64,000 nt of DNA from Planomicrobium stackebrandtii (GTDB lineage Bacteria; Bacillota; Bacilli; Bacillales_A; Planococcaceae), in the NCBI RefSeq assembly GCF_030814955.1, contig NZ_JAUSWB010000009.1, positions 62,001 through 126,000 of the forward strand. The letters are read 5' to 3'. The first letter of the stretch is position 1; each line of letters starts with the position of its first letter. Below, piece after piece: positions 52,356-62,729 of this stretch. Both the position numbers and the translations under genes were made by a program. The notes under the pieces are model-generated. The model worked only from the letters and a program-made list of their open reading frames with translations, did not search any database and was not told where the DNA came from.

Positions 52356-55300
52356 TTGGCAATGGTTTATCCGCATATAAGCACATCGGCTGATTTGCTG
52401 AAAAGTACGGTGCGCCTTGACCAACTTTTCCCGTATTTAAAGGAACAAGGAGCCGTTTCAGCTGCAATCGTCAACACTAAACTATACGGTATTCTTCCAT
52501 TTTGGGAAGAATGCCGCCGTGCCGGCATCCATGGGGTGGTCGGCCTTTCGGCATTTATCGAGTATGAAGAATTGCACTACCCGGTCGTTTTGTATGCCCA
52601 ATCGAATAAAGGCTATAGCAACCTCTTAAAGATTTCCAGCGCCTTGTCCACAAGGGAAAAAGAGTCCATTCCGGAGCAATGGCTGAAAGCTTACCGGGAA
52701 GGCCTGATCTGTGTTATTCCGAATAAACTTGAGTGGCTGCTGACGGACCGCAAACCGGTGTTTGAATACATAAAGGATTTATTTGGCTCGGCAGCGTTCG
52801 GCAGTATTGACAGGCCAGGCGGAATTCTGTCTGAACAGGAGCCGGCATTTGCTGAAATCTGCGAAAACATGGAGCTGCCGATAATTGCAACACACGAAAG
52901 CCGTTATCTGTTTGAACAGGATGCTTTTGCATATGAGGTGGCCTCAGCAATCGGCCAAGGGCAGAAGATAAATGATCCGGAAAGGCAGAAGCCTGAGCAT
53001 CTGTTTGCATACGTGCCAAGCCGTACGGAATTCGAATCCTGGTTTGCCGATCATCCGGAATGGCTCCAGCGCACTGCGGATCTGCTGGAAAGCTGCCAGG
53101 TGGCAATTCCGATGAATCGCCAACTGCTTCCGGTATTTCCGTTGGCTCAAGAAACCGACAAAGCTGCTTTTATTGCTGAGTTGTGCAAAACGGGATTAGC
53201 TGATCGGGTACCAGGTTTTTCAAAACTTTACCAGGACAGACTGGACTACGAACTGTCAGTAATCGGAACAATGGGCTTTATCGATTATTTCCTGATAGTC
53301 GCAGATTTCATGAAATATGCCAGAGACCAGGATATTATGACAGGTCCGGGACGTGGATCTTCGGCCAGTTCGCTCGTTGCCTATTCATTGAAAATTACCG
53401 ATGTGGACCCTCTCGAGCATGGTTTGCTTTTTGAGCGCTTTTTAAATCCGGAGCGTGTCACATTGCCGGATATCGACATTGATTTTGCTGACCATAGACG
53501 CCACGAAGTGGTAGACTATGTAGCAAAAAAATACGGTGCGGTCCGAACAGCGCAGATTATTACATTTGGTACCTTGTCGGCTAAAGCGGTTGCCCGTGAT
53601 ACGGCCCGTGTATTCGGTTTTGAAGCGGAAGAGCTTGAAGCTATTTCAAAAATGATACCGAACCGGCCAGGAACGACGCTCCGATCCGCCCTGAAAGAGT
53701 CTCCGGCTCTGAATGCCTGGATTGTGGAACGGGAAGAGCGCAAATCCTGGTTCAAGACAGCTTTGAAATTGGAAGGCTTGCCGCGCCATGCCTCCACCCA
53801 TGCGGCGGGTGTAATTTTAAGCCCGACACCGCTGGTTGAACATGTTCCGATCGAAAAGGGAAACGAAGGCATCTTTTTGACGCAATGGCCAATGCAGGAA
53901 CTAGAAGCAATCGGCTTGTTGAAAATGGATTTCCTCGGCCTGCGGAATTTAACGATTTTGGAGCAGATCCGAAGCCTGATTTATTGGGATACCAAAAAAC
54001 GAATCGACTACAGAAGCATTCCGCTCAAAGATGAAAAAACTTACAAGCTATTGGCATCGGGCGATACGACCGGTGTCTTCCAATTAGAGTCTGATGGGAT
54101 GCGCCGCGCACTCCAGCAAATCAAACCAACGGCATTTGGCGACATTGTCGCTGTCAATGCCCTGTTCCGGCCAGGTCCCATGGAATTTATTCCTTTGTAC
54201 GCCAGACGGAAGCATAAACAGGAAGCCGTGAAATACGTCCATCCGATTCTCGAACCAATTCTGAGTGAGACCTATGGCGTTATCGTCTACCAGGAGCAGA
54301 TTATGCACATTGCCGCGAAAATGGCCGGCTTTTCACTGGGAGAAGCCGATCTGCTGCGCCGAGCCGTCAGCAAAAAGAAACGGGAGATTTTGGATGAAGA
54401 GCGGGCGCACTTTGTCGGTGGAGCAAAAGAGAAAGGATTTACCGAAGCGGAAGCAGGGGAAGTTTATGATTTGATCGTTCGTTTCGCGGATTATGGCTTT
54501 CCGAAAAGCCATGCTGTCGCCTATAGCATGATTTCCTATCAGCTGAGCTATATGAAAGCCCACTACCCGGTCTATTTCTATACCGGCTTGTTGGCCAACA
54601 GTGCCGGCAATACAGAAAAAACCAAACAACTGCTGCAGGAAATTAAAGAAAAGAAAATTCCGTTGCTGCCGCCGTCCATTCAAAAAAGCCGCCATTCGTT
54701 TTCTGTAGAAGAAGGGCAGGTGCGGATTGGGTTGAATGCGATAAAAGGGGTTCCGGGAACAACGGTCAGGGCACTGCTTGCTGCCAGAGAAGAAGGGCCA
54801 TTCAGCAGTTTGTTCAATATTGCTGAACGCATTTCGGCTTTGCATTTCAACCGCAAATCGTTTGAACCGCTGATCAAAGCAGGTGCACTCGACGAGTTCG
54901 GCCACGACCGCAGTGTTTTATTGGCATCTCTCGACAGCGCCATCAAGCACGCTGAATTGGTCAAGCCGACCGAAGATCCCGGATTGTTTGATGATATGGG
55001 ATCCAGTTTTATGAAGCCGAAGTACACCAAGGCAGCAGATATGCCTGAGACGCTGAAACTCGACTACGAAAAAGATGTTCTTGGATTTTACTTATCCAAG
55101 CATCCGATAGAACGCGAAAAAGAAAGTCGCCAGAAAATTTTTCATGAATTGAAATCGCTGAAAACTAAAGGCGATAGAGAAACGGTAACTGTTTTGGGGA
55201 TGGTTGATGACATCAAGCGGATCCGAACAAAAAAAGGGGATGCCATGGCATTTTTGACTTTGATGGATGAAACAGGACCGGTTTCCGTGACGCTGTTTCC

Positions 55301-55418
55301 GGTAGAGTATGCGAAATACAATCTTCTTTTGGAACCGCAGGCAATTCTGGAAATCCACGGGGTAGTTGAAAACCGCAATCAAAAAACGGCTATTATATGC
55401 AAAACGATAGAAACTTGA
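52356..55418 (+). CDS. dnaE: DNA polymerase III alpha subunit DnaE
   Basis: Second replicative polymerase of Firmicutes, thought to extend RNA primers before PolC takes over. 1020 residues. 'GPGRGSSASSLVAYS' is near residue 330, the catalytic aspartates are in 'LPDIDIDFAD' near 372-380, and 'FGLSAKAVARD'-like and helix-hairpin-helix regions follow, with an OB domain near the end ('GMVDDIKRI'). The N-terminal PHP domain has lost the usual HxHS and TDHG motifs. Starts at TTG 52356 (seven bases after AAGGAGG) or ATG 52362; both are plausible. Confidence 0.94.
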   Translation: MAMVYPHISTSADLLKSTVRLDQLFPYLKEQGAVSAAIVNTKLYGILPFWEECRRAGIHGVVGLSAFIEYEELHYPVVLYAQSNKGYSNLLKISSALSTREKESIPEQWLKAYREGLICVIPNKLEWLLTDRKPVFEYIKDLFGSAAFGSIDRPGGILSEQEPAFAEICENMELPIIATHESRYLFEQDAFAYEVASAIGQGQKINDPERQKPEHLFAYVPSRTEFESWFADHPEWLQRTADLLESCQVAIPMNRQLLPVFPLAQETDKAAFIAELCKTGLADRVPGFSKLYQDRLDYELSVIGTMGFIDYFLIVADFMKYARDQDIMTGPGRGSSASSLVAYSLKITDVDPLEHGLLFERFLNPERVTLPDIDIDFADHRRHEVVDYVAKKYGAVRTAQIITFGTLSAKAVARDTARVFGFEAEELEAISKMIPNRPGTTLRSALKESPALNAWIVEREERKSWFKTALKLEGLPRHASTHAAGVILSPTPLVEHVPIEKGNEGIFLTQWPMQELEAIGLLKMDFLGLRNLTILEQIRSLIYWDTKKRIDYRSIPLKDEKTYKLLASGDTTGVFQLESDGMRRALQQIKPTAFGDIVAVNALFRPGPMEFIPLYARRKHKQEAVKYVHPILEPILSETYGVIVYQEQIMHIAAKMAGFSLGEADLLRRAVSKKKREILDEERAHFVGGAKEKGFTEAEAGEVYDLIVRFADYGFPKSHAVAYSMISYQLSYMKAHYPVYFYTGLLANSAGNTEKTKQLLQEIKEKKIPLLPPSIQKSRHSFSVEEGQVRIGLNAIKGVPGTTVRALLAAREEGPFSSLFNIAERISALHFNRKSFEPLIKAGALDEFGHDRSVLLASLDSAIKHAELVKPTEDPGLFDDMGSSFMKPKYTKAADMPETLKLDYEKDVLGFYLSKHPIEREKESRQKIFHELKSLKTKGDRETVTVLGMVDDIKRIRTKKGDAMAFLTLMDETGPVSVTLFPVEYAKYNLLLEPQAILEIHGVVENRNQKTAIICKTIET

Positions 55419-55449
55419 CTGCTTTTCTCAAAGAAAAGCAGTTTTTTCT
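55418..55449 (+). terminator. Intrinsic terminator of dnaE
   Basis: ACTGCTTTTCT pairs with AGAAAAGCAGT, then a T run. Confidence 0.88.
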
Positions 55450-55487
55450 TTACGTAGCACAATTTTTTTTGTAAGGTAAAGGATATG

Positions 55488-55502
55488 AGTGGCCAGACCA
55501 CT
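55488..55502. promoter_or_regulatory. Palindromic operator candidate upstream of the FadR-like gene
   Basis: AGTGG-CCAGA-CCACT, a perfect 5-base inverted repeat whose core TGG-N5-CCA is close to the FadR/GntR half-site pattern T.GT...AC.A. It lies 30 bases before the regulator gene, suggesting autoregulation. Confidence 0.55.
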
Positions 55503-55531
55503 TTCAAAAAAATGGGAACTGAGGAACCGCC

Positions 55532-56182
55532 ATGAATCAATCGAAACGATATTTGGACATAGTACGGGACATTCGTGACATGATTCGGCAAGAAAAAATC
55601 AAGCCAGGCGACCGCATTCCATCTGAAAGGGAATTGGCCGAAACCATGCAGGTCGGTCGTTCAACTTTGCGGGAAGCGCTGCGCAGCCTGGAGTTGTTGG
55701 GATTGATTGAAACACGCAGGGGGGAAGGCACGTTTTTGTCTGATTACAGAAACCATAAATTGGTTGAAGTCTTGTCAACTTTCGTCCTGCAGGATAACCA
55801 ATCACATGAAGATGTTTGGCGAACGCGCCAAATTCATGAAATGGCAGCTATCCATGAGATTTGCCAAAATGAAGCTGCCAGCCAGATGAAGATCTGGGAC
55901 AGTTTCCGGCTGCGCCTCGAAGGCGAAAGTTTTCAGCGAGAAGATTTTGTCCGTGAACTGATGGTGTTATCAGGCAACCGCTTGTCATTGAAAATCTGGT
56001 TCTTATTGAAGCAATACAGCGGCAATCCATATGATGGAACCGTATCTTCAGAAGAAATAGACCGCATGAACGATATATTAACCGCTATTGAGCGGCAAGA
56101 CGCAGATACAGCCATTCGCGAGTTTAAGGCTTGGAGCGAATGGCTACAAAAGGAGAGAATACGCAATGGCAATTATTCGTGA
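55532..56182 (+). CDS. FadR-subfamily GntR transcriptional regulator
   Basis: 216 residues. An N-terminal winged helix (about 5-75, '[18 protein letters not shown]' and '[16 protein letters not shown]') and a helical ligand-binding domain. It overlaps accD by 17 bases, and the accD ribosome site lies inside it. The regulator therefore probably controls accD and accA, the entry to fatty acid synthesis; the ligand may be an acyl-CoA or malonyl-CoA, which is inference. In B. subtilis a malic enzyme gene (ytsJ) occupies this position. Confidence 0.88.
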   Translation: MNQSKRYLDIVRDIRDMIRQEKIKPGDRIPSERELAETMQVGRSTLREALRSLELLGLIETRRGEGTFLSDYRNHKLVEVLSTFVLQDNQSHEDVWRTRQIHEMAAIHEICQNEAASQMKIWDSFRLRLEGESFQREDFVRELMVLSGNRLSLKIWFLLKQYSGNPYDGTVSSEEIDRMNDILTAIERQDADTAIREFKAWSEWLQKERIRNGNYS

Positions 56183-57038
56183 TATTTTTAAACGCAACAA
56201 AGACAGCAAAGAAGCTACCATGCCTTCAAAAGCCGCAAAAGATGTTCCAGAAGGCTTAATGACCAAATGCCCGAACTGCAAGGAAATTACGTTGACGAAA
56301 GATCTGGAAAAAAACAATAAAGTTTGCCCAAAATGCGACCATCATTTTAAAATGACTGCGCATGAACGTATCAGTGGCTTATTGGATGCAGGAAGCTTTG
56401 AGTCGATGGATGACCATTTAAAATCGGAAAATCCACTCGGTTTTCCGGGGTATGCAGAGAAAGTGCAGGCAGACAGCGAAAAAACCGGTTTGAACGAAGC
56501 TGTATTAACAGGTTCTGGCAAATTACAAGGACAGGACATCGTTTTGGCTGTGATGGATTCACATTTTCGTATGGGTTCGATGGGTTCCGTTGTCGGCGAA
56601 AAAATTACACGCGCCATTGAAACGGCTACAGACCGCAAATTGCCATTTATCATTTTTACAGCGAGTGGCGGGGCACGTATGCAAGAAGGTGTGCTGTCTT
56701 TAATGCAGATGGCGAAAACCAGCGTTGCGTTAAAGCGACACAGCAACGAGGGATTGTTATTTGTATCTGTTCTGACGCATCCAACAACTGGCGGAGTTTC
56801 TGCGAGTTTTGCTTCAGTCGGCGACATCAATATCGCAGAGCCAAAAGCGTTGATCGGCTTTGCAGGCCGCCGGGTTATTGAACAGACCGTTCGTGAAAAG
56901 TTGCCGGAAGATTTCCAGACAGCTGAATTTTTGCTGGATCACGGACAATTGGATGCAGTGGTTCACCGCGCGTCAATGCAGAATACTTTGTCGACTATCG
57001 TACGTCTACATACGAAAGGGGCTGTGGCAAATGGCTAA
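56166..57038 (+). CDS. accD: Acetyl-CoA carboxylase carboxyltransferase subunit beta AccD
   Basis: Part of the enzyme making malonyl-CoA for fatty acid synthesis. 290 residues. The N-terminal zinc finger is CPNC-x16-CPKC (about 37-60), followed by the crotonase-type core with '[20 protein letters not shown]'. The start is ATG 56166 with AAAGGAGAG upstream, inside the end of the GntR-type gene. It overlaps accA by eight bases. Confidence 0.95.
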   Translation: MAIIRDIFKRNKDSKEATMPSKAAKDVPEGLMTKCPNCKEITLTKDLEKNNKVCPKCDHHFKMTAHERISGLLDAGSFESMDDHLKSENPLGFPGYAEKVQADSEKTGLNEAVLTGSGKLQGQDIVLAVMDSHFRMGSMGSVVGEKITRAIETATDRKLPFIIFTASGGARMQEGVLSLMQMAKTSVALKRHSNEGLLFVSVLTHPTTGGVSASFASVGDINIAEPKALIGFAGRRVIEQTVREKLPEDFQTAEFLLDHGQLDAVVHRASMQNTLSTIVRLHTKGAVANG

Positions 57039-57999
57039 GAAAAACGGAAAAAAATCTATGCCTTTTGAAGAGCCTTTAATTCAGCTGCGGGCAAAGATTT
57101 CAGAGTTGAAAGAATACACCGCTACGGCTGAAGTAGACTTGAGTTCAGAAATCAAATCGTTGGAAGATCGATTCTCTAAACTTGAAGAAGAAATTTACGA
57201 GAACATGAAACCTTGGGACCGCGTCCAGGTAGCGCGACACCCCGAGCGGCCGACGACTCTGGACTATATTCCCTTGATTTTTAATGATTTCATTGAAATG
57301 CACGGAGATCGCCTGTACGGAGATGATGCTGCTATCGTCAGCGGGATTGCCTCTTTCCACGGGCAGCCCGTGACCATTATCGGCCACCAGCGCGGCAAGG
57401 ATACGAAAGAAAACGTCAGACGGAATTTTGGCATGCCGCATCCGGAAGGCTACCGGAAAGCATTGCGCCTGATGAAGCAGGCAGAAAAATTCAAACGGCC
57501 GATTATTTGCCTGATTGACACGAAAGGCGCATATCCGGGCAAAGCAGCCGAAGAACGTGGCCAAAGCGAAGCGATTGCCCGTAATCTGGTGGAAATGGCC
57601 GGACTCGAAGTACCGGTGTTGTCGATTGTGATTGGTGAAGGAGGAAGTGGAGGCGCGCTTGCACTGGGTGTCGGCAATCAGATTTTGATGCTGGAGAACT
57701 CGACATTCTCGGTTATCTCTCCGGAAGGGGCGGCTTCTATTTTATGGAAGGACTCTGCTTTAGCGCAAACAGCAGCCGAGGCGATGAAAATTACAGCACC
57801 GGATTTGTTGCAAATGAAAATAATTGAACACATGATTCCAGAAGTTCGCGGTGGTGCCCACCACGATCCGAAAAAACAAGCCTCAATCATTTCAGAAGCG
57901 ATCCGACGCTCACTGGAAGAATTGAATGGCATGTCCGGCGAAGAACTGGTTGATCAGCGTTACCGGAAATTCAAATCCATCGGTGTATTCAGTGAATGA
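57031..57999 (+). CDS. accA: Acetyl-CoA carboxylase carboxyltransferase subunit alpha AccA
   Basis: Partner of AccD in the alpha2-beta2 carboxyltransferase. 322 residues. An N-terminal helical region (about 1-60) is followed by '[15 protein letters not shown]', the '[23 protein letters not shown]' region and '[15 protein letters not shown]', which form the CoA and biotin site. The start is ATG 57031, overlapping the accD stop, with GAAAGGGG upstream. Confidence 0.95.
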   Translation: MAKKNGKKSMPFEEPLIQLRAKISELKEYTATAEVDLSSEIKSLEDRFSKLEEEIYENMKPWDRVQVARHPERPTTLDYIPLIFNDFIEMHGDRLYGDDAAIVSGIASFHGQPVTIIGHQRGKDTKENVRRNFGMPHPEGYRKALRLMKQAEKFKRPIICLIDTKGAYPGKAAEERGQSEAIARNLVEMAGLEVPVLSIVIGEGGSGGALALGVGNQILMLENSTFSVISPEGAASILWKDSALAQTAAEAMKITAPDLLQMKIIEHMIPEVRGGAHHDPKKQASIISEAIRRSLEELNGMSGEELVDQRYRKFKSIGVFSE

Positions 58000-58001
58000 C
58001 G

Positions 58002-58027
58002 GAGAACCGCCTCGGCGGTTCTTTTTA
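58002..58027 (+). terminator. Terminator of accDA
   Basis: GAACCGCC pairs with GGCGGTTC, then T5. Confidence 0.85.
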
Positions 58028-58115
58028 ATTTCCAAGGTTATCGGCAGGTCTCCTTTCTTCGGAACCGGTCAGTAAAATGAAACAAAATCTTAACATGCTG
58101 CACGGCTTTTAAGGA

Positions 58116-58144
58116 CTGACAGTAGCGCTTCGGCGTGGTAAGGT
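58116..58144 (+). promoter_or_regulatory. Candidate sigma-A promoter of pfkA-pyk
   Basis: -35 CTGACA (58116-58121), 17-base spacer, -10 TAAGGT (58139-58144), just upstream of pfkA. Confidence 0.5.
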
Positions 58145-58155
58145 AAACAGAGTAA

Positions 58156-59136
<981 letters not shown>

Positions 59137-59158
59137 TATGGTAAATGGAGTGAGTTTA

Positions 59159-60919
59159 TTGAGAAAAACGAAAATTGTCTGCACAATCGGACCAGCAAGT
59201 GAAACACCTGAACTGCTTGAACGCTTAATCGAAGCGGGAATGAACGTCGCCCGCTTAAATTTTTCACACGGAAACCATGAAGAACATGCCTTGCGCATCA
59301 AACGCATCCGTGAAGCAGCCGACAAAGCCGGCAAAATTGTCGGCATTCTGCTGGATACAAAAGGTCCGGAAATCCGGACGCACCAAATGGAGAACAACTC
59401 CATCGAATTGGTCACGGGCCAGAAAATTGAAGTATCCATGACAGAAGTGCTTGGAACGGCTGAGCGGTTCTCCATCACCTATGAACAGTTGATTGAAGAT
59501 GTCGAAACAGGATCAATCATCTTGTTGGACGACGGGTTGATCGAATTGCGTGTTGAAAGCCTGGACAAAGAACAGGGCATTATCCATACCATCGTTGAAA
59601 ATGCGGGAACTCTGAAAAGCAAAAAAGGCGTCAACGTGCCAGGCGTTTCGGTTCAACTGCCAGGAATTACGGAAAAAGATGCGCAGGATATCTTGTTTGG
59701 CATCGAACAAAATGTTGATTTTGTTGCGGCTTCATTTGTCAGAAGAAGTTCAGATGTCATGGAAATCCGCGGTTTGCTTGAAAAGAACAACGGTGCACAT
59801 ATCCAAATCATTCCGAAAATCGAAAACCAAGAAGGCGTCGACAATATCGATGATATTATCATGGTGTCCGATGGCTTAATGGTTGCACGTGGCGATTTAG
59901 GCGTAGAAATTCCGCCGGAAGAAGTTCCGTTGGTCCAAAAATCACTGATCGAAAAATGCAACAGTGCCGGCAAACCGGTCATTACGGCTACACAGATGCT
60001 GGATTCCATGCAGCGCAACCCGCGTCCGACACGCGCAGAAGCAAGTGACGTCGCCAATGCGATTTTTGACGGCACGGATGCGATTATGCTATCGGGTGAA
60101 ACAGCAGCTGGCATTTATCCGGTCGAATCCGTTGAAACGATGCACCGCATCGCCGAAACGACAGAAGCCGCTTTAAATTATAAGCAAATTGTTTCGACAA
60201 GAAGAAAAGAAAAAGAGTCGAATATGACAGAAGCGATTGGCCAAGCCGTTGCCTATACGGCATTGAACTTAAAAGTTCAGGCCATTATTGCACCGACCGA
60301 GAGCGGCACAACCGCCAAAATGATTTCAAAATACCGTCCTGGCGCACCGATTATTGCGGTAACCTCTTCAGATCGGCCAGCACGCAAGCTGTCTCTTGTA
60401 TGGGGCGTTCAGCCAATCGTCGGGACTTCAGTCGAATCGACAGATGAATTGCTGGAAAAAGCTGTGGATGAGAGCTTGAAGCATGGTTATGTGAAACACG
60501 GCGACCTTGTCGTGATTACAGCAGGAGTTCCAGTTGGACAAGCCGGTACGACTAACTTGATGAAAGTTCATGTTATCGGAGACATTCTTGCAAAAGGCCA
60601 AGGCATCGGCAAGACCGTCGCTTTCGGAGAAACAGTTGTTGTCAGAAATGCAGAAGAAGCACTGGCAGTTGACGTGGAAGGCAAAATCATCGTAACAATC
60701 GGAACAGATCGTGACATGATGCCAGCCATCAATAAATGTGCTGGCATCATAACAGAAGAAGGCGGATTGACAAGCCATGCTGCAGTTGTCGGCTTGAGTC
60801 TTGGCATTCCGGTTATCGTCGGCGTCAAAGAAGCGACTTCGCTTATCAAGAACAATTACGATATTACGATGGATGCAGAATCGGGCATCGTTTATCACGG
60901 CCATGCCAGTGTTCTGTAA
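59159..60919 (+). CDS. pyk: Pyruvate kinase Pyk with C-terminal PEP-utilizer domain
   Basis: Last step of glycolysis, making pyruvate and ATP. 586 residues, the Bacillus length. The N-terminus is '[13 protein letters not shown]', metal and substrate residues lie in '[10 protein letters not shown]' and '[12 protein letters not shown]', with '[10 protein letters not shown]' and 'TATQMLDSM'. The extra C-terminal domain (about 480-586) resembles the phosphohistidine domain of PEP-utilizing enzymes and keeps '[11 protein letters not shown]'. The start is TTG 59159 behind GGAGTGAG, giving MRKTK as in B. subtilis; ATG 59138 is upstream in frame. Confidence 0.95.
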   Translation: MRKTKIVCTIGPASETPELLERLIEAGMNVARLNFSHGNHEEHALRIKRIREAADKAGKIVGILLDTKGPEIRTHQMENNSIELVTGQKIEVSMTEVLGTAERFSITYEQLIEDVETGSIILLDDGLIELRVESLDKEQGIIHTIVENAGTLKSKKGVNVPGVSVQLPGITEKDAQDILFGIEQNVDFVAASFVRRSSDVMEIRGLLEKNNGAHIQIIPKIENQEGVDNIDDIIMVSDGLMVARGDLGVEIPPEEVPLVQKSLIEKCNSAGKPVITATQMLDSMQRNPRPTRAEASDVANAIFDGTDAIMLSGETAAGIYPVESVETMHRIAETTEAALNYKQIVSTRRKEKESNMTEAIGQAVAYTALNLKVQAIIAPTESGTTAKMISKYRPGAPIIAVTSSDRPARKLSLVWGVQPIVGTSVESTDELLEKAVDESLKHGYVKHGDLVVITAGVPVGQAGTTNLMKVHVIGDILAKGQGIGKTVAFGETVVVRNAEEALAVDVEGKIIVTIGTDRDMMPAINKCAGIITEEGGLTSHAAVVGLSLGIPVIVGVKEATSLIKNNYDITMDAESGIVYHGHASVL

Positions 60920-60943
60920 CAATCAGTAAGGAGGTCGGTCAAA

Positions 60944-61330
60944 ATGATGAAATGGATTTTCCTAGCATTAATTATTGTGCCGTCTCTTGAGTTGGCTTTG
61001 CTGATTTGGGCAGGTGGCAAGCTTGGGTTTTTCGCTACAATGGCAATTATTGTGGCAACCGGTTTGATTGGTGCTTTTCTCGCAAAGAAACAGGGCTTAA
61101 AAGCGCTCAGGGATATTCAGGAGGGAATGAACAGTTTCCAGGCTCCTGGAGATCAATTATTGAATGCGGCATTCATTCTGGTGGGTGGAGTCTTGCTGCT
61201 GACACCAGGGTTTATCTCTGATGCTGTAGGCTTTACCATGCTTTTTAGTCCAACCCAGAAAATGTATAAGCCATTCATTTATCGAGTAATTCATAAAAAG
61301 ATGAAAAATACCCGGGTTATCGTTGGATAA
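60944..61330 (+). CDS. fxsA: FxsA family membrane protein
   Basis: 128 residues. Two N-terminal helices ('MKWIFLALIIVPSLELALLI' and 'FFATMAIIVATGLIGAFLA') and a third near 'ILVGGVLLLTPGFISDAVG'. In E. coli FxsA affects exclusion of phage T7 by the F plasmid; its normal role is unknown. B. subtilis YtzA sits at the same place after pyk. AAGGAGG precedes ATG 60944. Probably in the same transcript as pfkA-pyk. Confidence 0.88.
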   Translation: MMKWIFLALIIVPSLELALLIWAGGKLGFFATMAIIVATGLIGAFLAKKQGLKALRDIQEGMNSFQAPGDQLLNAAFILVGGVLLLTPGFISDAVGFTMLFSPTQKMYKPFIYRVIHKKMKNTRVIVG

Positions 61331-61343
61331 TCCCGGGTATTTC
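61306..61343 (+). terminator. Terminator after fxsA
   Basis: AATACCCGGGTTATC pairs with GATAATCCCGGGTATT. The stop codon lies in the hairpin. The T tract is poor. Confidence 0.7.
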
Positions 61344-61371
61344 CATCGATTTTTATAGGAAATTTAATTTC

Positions 61372-61385
61372 TATAAGCGTTTCCA
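61372..61385 (+). promoter_or_regulatory. cre-like site upstream of citZ
   Basis: TATAAGCGTTTCCA fits the cre consensus TGWNANCGNTNWCA with two mismatches and lies directly before the -35. citZ is a known CcpA target in B. subtilis. Confidence 0.5.
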
Positions 61386-61414
61386 TTCACAAATTCTACA
61401 AAGTTGATTATAAT
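61386..61414 (+). promoter_or_regulatory. Sigma-A promoter of citZ
   Basis: -35 TTCACA (61386-61391), 17-base spacer, -10 TATAAT (61409-61414). A leader of about 100 bases follows. Confidence 0.75.
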
Positions 61415-61460
61415 GGCTAAGTAAGGAAATATAAACAGAAGTTCATAAACGCAGATGAGA

Positions 61461-61490
61461 CATCATTCTGCATTTTTTTTTGGAATGATG
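61461..61490 (+). promoter_or_regulatory. Stem-loop in the citZ leader
   Basis: CATCATTC pairs with GAATGATG around a T-rich 14-base loop. In B. subtilis aconitase binds the citZ leader, so this could be such a site; it could equally be incidental. Confidence 0.4.
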
Positions 61491-61517
61491 AATTAGACTG
61501 AAGAAGGAGCGATTTAC

Positions 61518-62633
61518 ATGACATCGTCAAAAGGTTTAGAAGGTGTAGTAGCAACCCAATCCGCCATCAGCTCGATCATTGATGACACACTTACATACGT
61601 CGGCTACGATATTGATGACCTGGCTGTCAACGCCAGCTTTGAAGAAGTGATTTACTTATTGTGGCACCAGCGCCTGCCGAAAGCAGACGAATTGGCGGAA
61701 CTGAAACAGCAGTTGGCTGACAATATGGCCGTTCCCCAAGCCGTACTGGATCATTTCAAGACATACGACATCAAGCATGTCCACCCAATGGCGGCGCTTC
61801 GCACTGCGGTTTCCATGCTCGGCTTGTTCGACGAAGAAGCTGAAGTGATGGAACCGGAAGCAAACTACCGCAAAGCCATCAAGATCCAAGCGAAAATTTC
61901 AACGTTGGTGACCGCATTTGGCCGCATCCGCAACGGACAAGAGCCGGTCGCACCGAAAACCGACTTGAGCTTCGCGGCGAACTTCCTCTATATGCTGTCT
62001 GGCGAATTGCCGGAAGCGATTGAAGAAGAAGCGTTCAACAAAGCGTTGGTGCTGCACGCAGACCACGAATTGAACGCCTCGACGTTCACGGCACGTGTCG
62101 CGGTCGCGACGTTGTCGGATGTGTATTCCGGCGTCACCGCAGCCATCGGCGCGTTGAAAGGCCCGCTTCATGGCGGTGCCAACGAGCAGGTCATGAAGAT
62201 GCTCACGGAAATCGGCTCGGTCGACAATGTCGAGAAAGTCATCAACGAAAAATTGGCGAACAAAGAAAAAATCATGGGCTTCGGCCACCGCGTCTACCGC
62301 AAGGGCGACCCGCGCGCGAAGCATTTGCGCGACATGTCCCAGAAATTAACGAAGATCCGCGGCGAAGAAAAATGGTACGAGATGTCGGTGAAGATCGACG
62401 AAATCGTCACGGGCCAGAAAAACCTGCCGCCGAACGTCGATTTCTATTCGGCATCGGTCTACCACAGCCTGAACATCGAACACGATCTGTTCACGCCAAT
62501 CTTTGCGGTGTCCCGCACATCCGGCTGGCTGGCCCACATTTTGGAGCAGTACTCGGACAACCGGTTGATCCGCCCACGCGCAGACTACATCGGACCGGGC
62601 ATGCAGACTTATGTGCCAGTTGAGGAAAGATAA
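61518..62633 (+). CDS. citZ: Citrate synthase CitZ
   Basis: Condenses oxaloacetate and acetyl-CoA at the head of the TCA cycle. 371 residues. Catalytic residues in 'HADHELNASTF', 'GPLHGGANEQV' and 'GFGHRVYRKGDPRA' match the family. AAGGAGCG precedes ATG 61518. The 3' part, from about 61920, is far richer in GC than the 5' part and the neighbours (about 65-70% in single lines against 45-48%), with mostly G or C at third positions. The icd gene follows after about 97 bases. Confidence 0.96.
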   Translation: MTSSKGLEGVVATQSAISSIIDDTLTYVGYDIDDLAVNASFEEVIYLLWHQRLPKADELAELKQQLADNMAVPQAVLDHFKTYDIKHVHPMAALRTAVSMLGLFDEEAEVMEPEANYRKAIKIQAKISTLVTAFGRIRNGQEPVAPKTDLSFAANFLYMLSGELPEAIEEEAFNKALVLHADHELNASTFTARVAVATLSDVYSGVTAAIGALKGPLHGGANEQVMKMLTEIGSVDNVEKVINEKLANKEKIMGFGHRVYRKGDPRAKHLRDMSQKLTKIRGEEKWYEMSVKIDEIVTGQKNLPPNVDFYSASVYHSLNIEHDLFTPIFAVSRTSGWLAHILEQYSDNRLIRPRADYIGPGMQTYVPVEER

Positions 62634-62729
62634 AAAATTCTTTCGCAATTTACTACTATAAAAAAATATAACTCATAGGGCTTGCACTCTGTGCAGCCCT
62701 ATGACTTTGACCACAGGAGGAAATTATAC

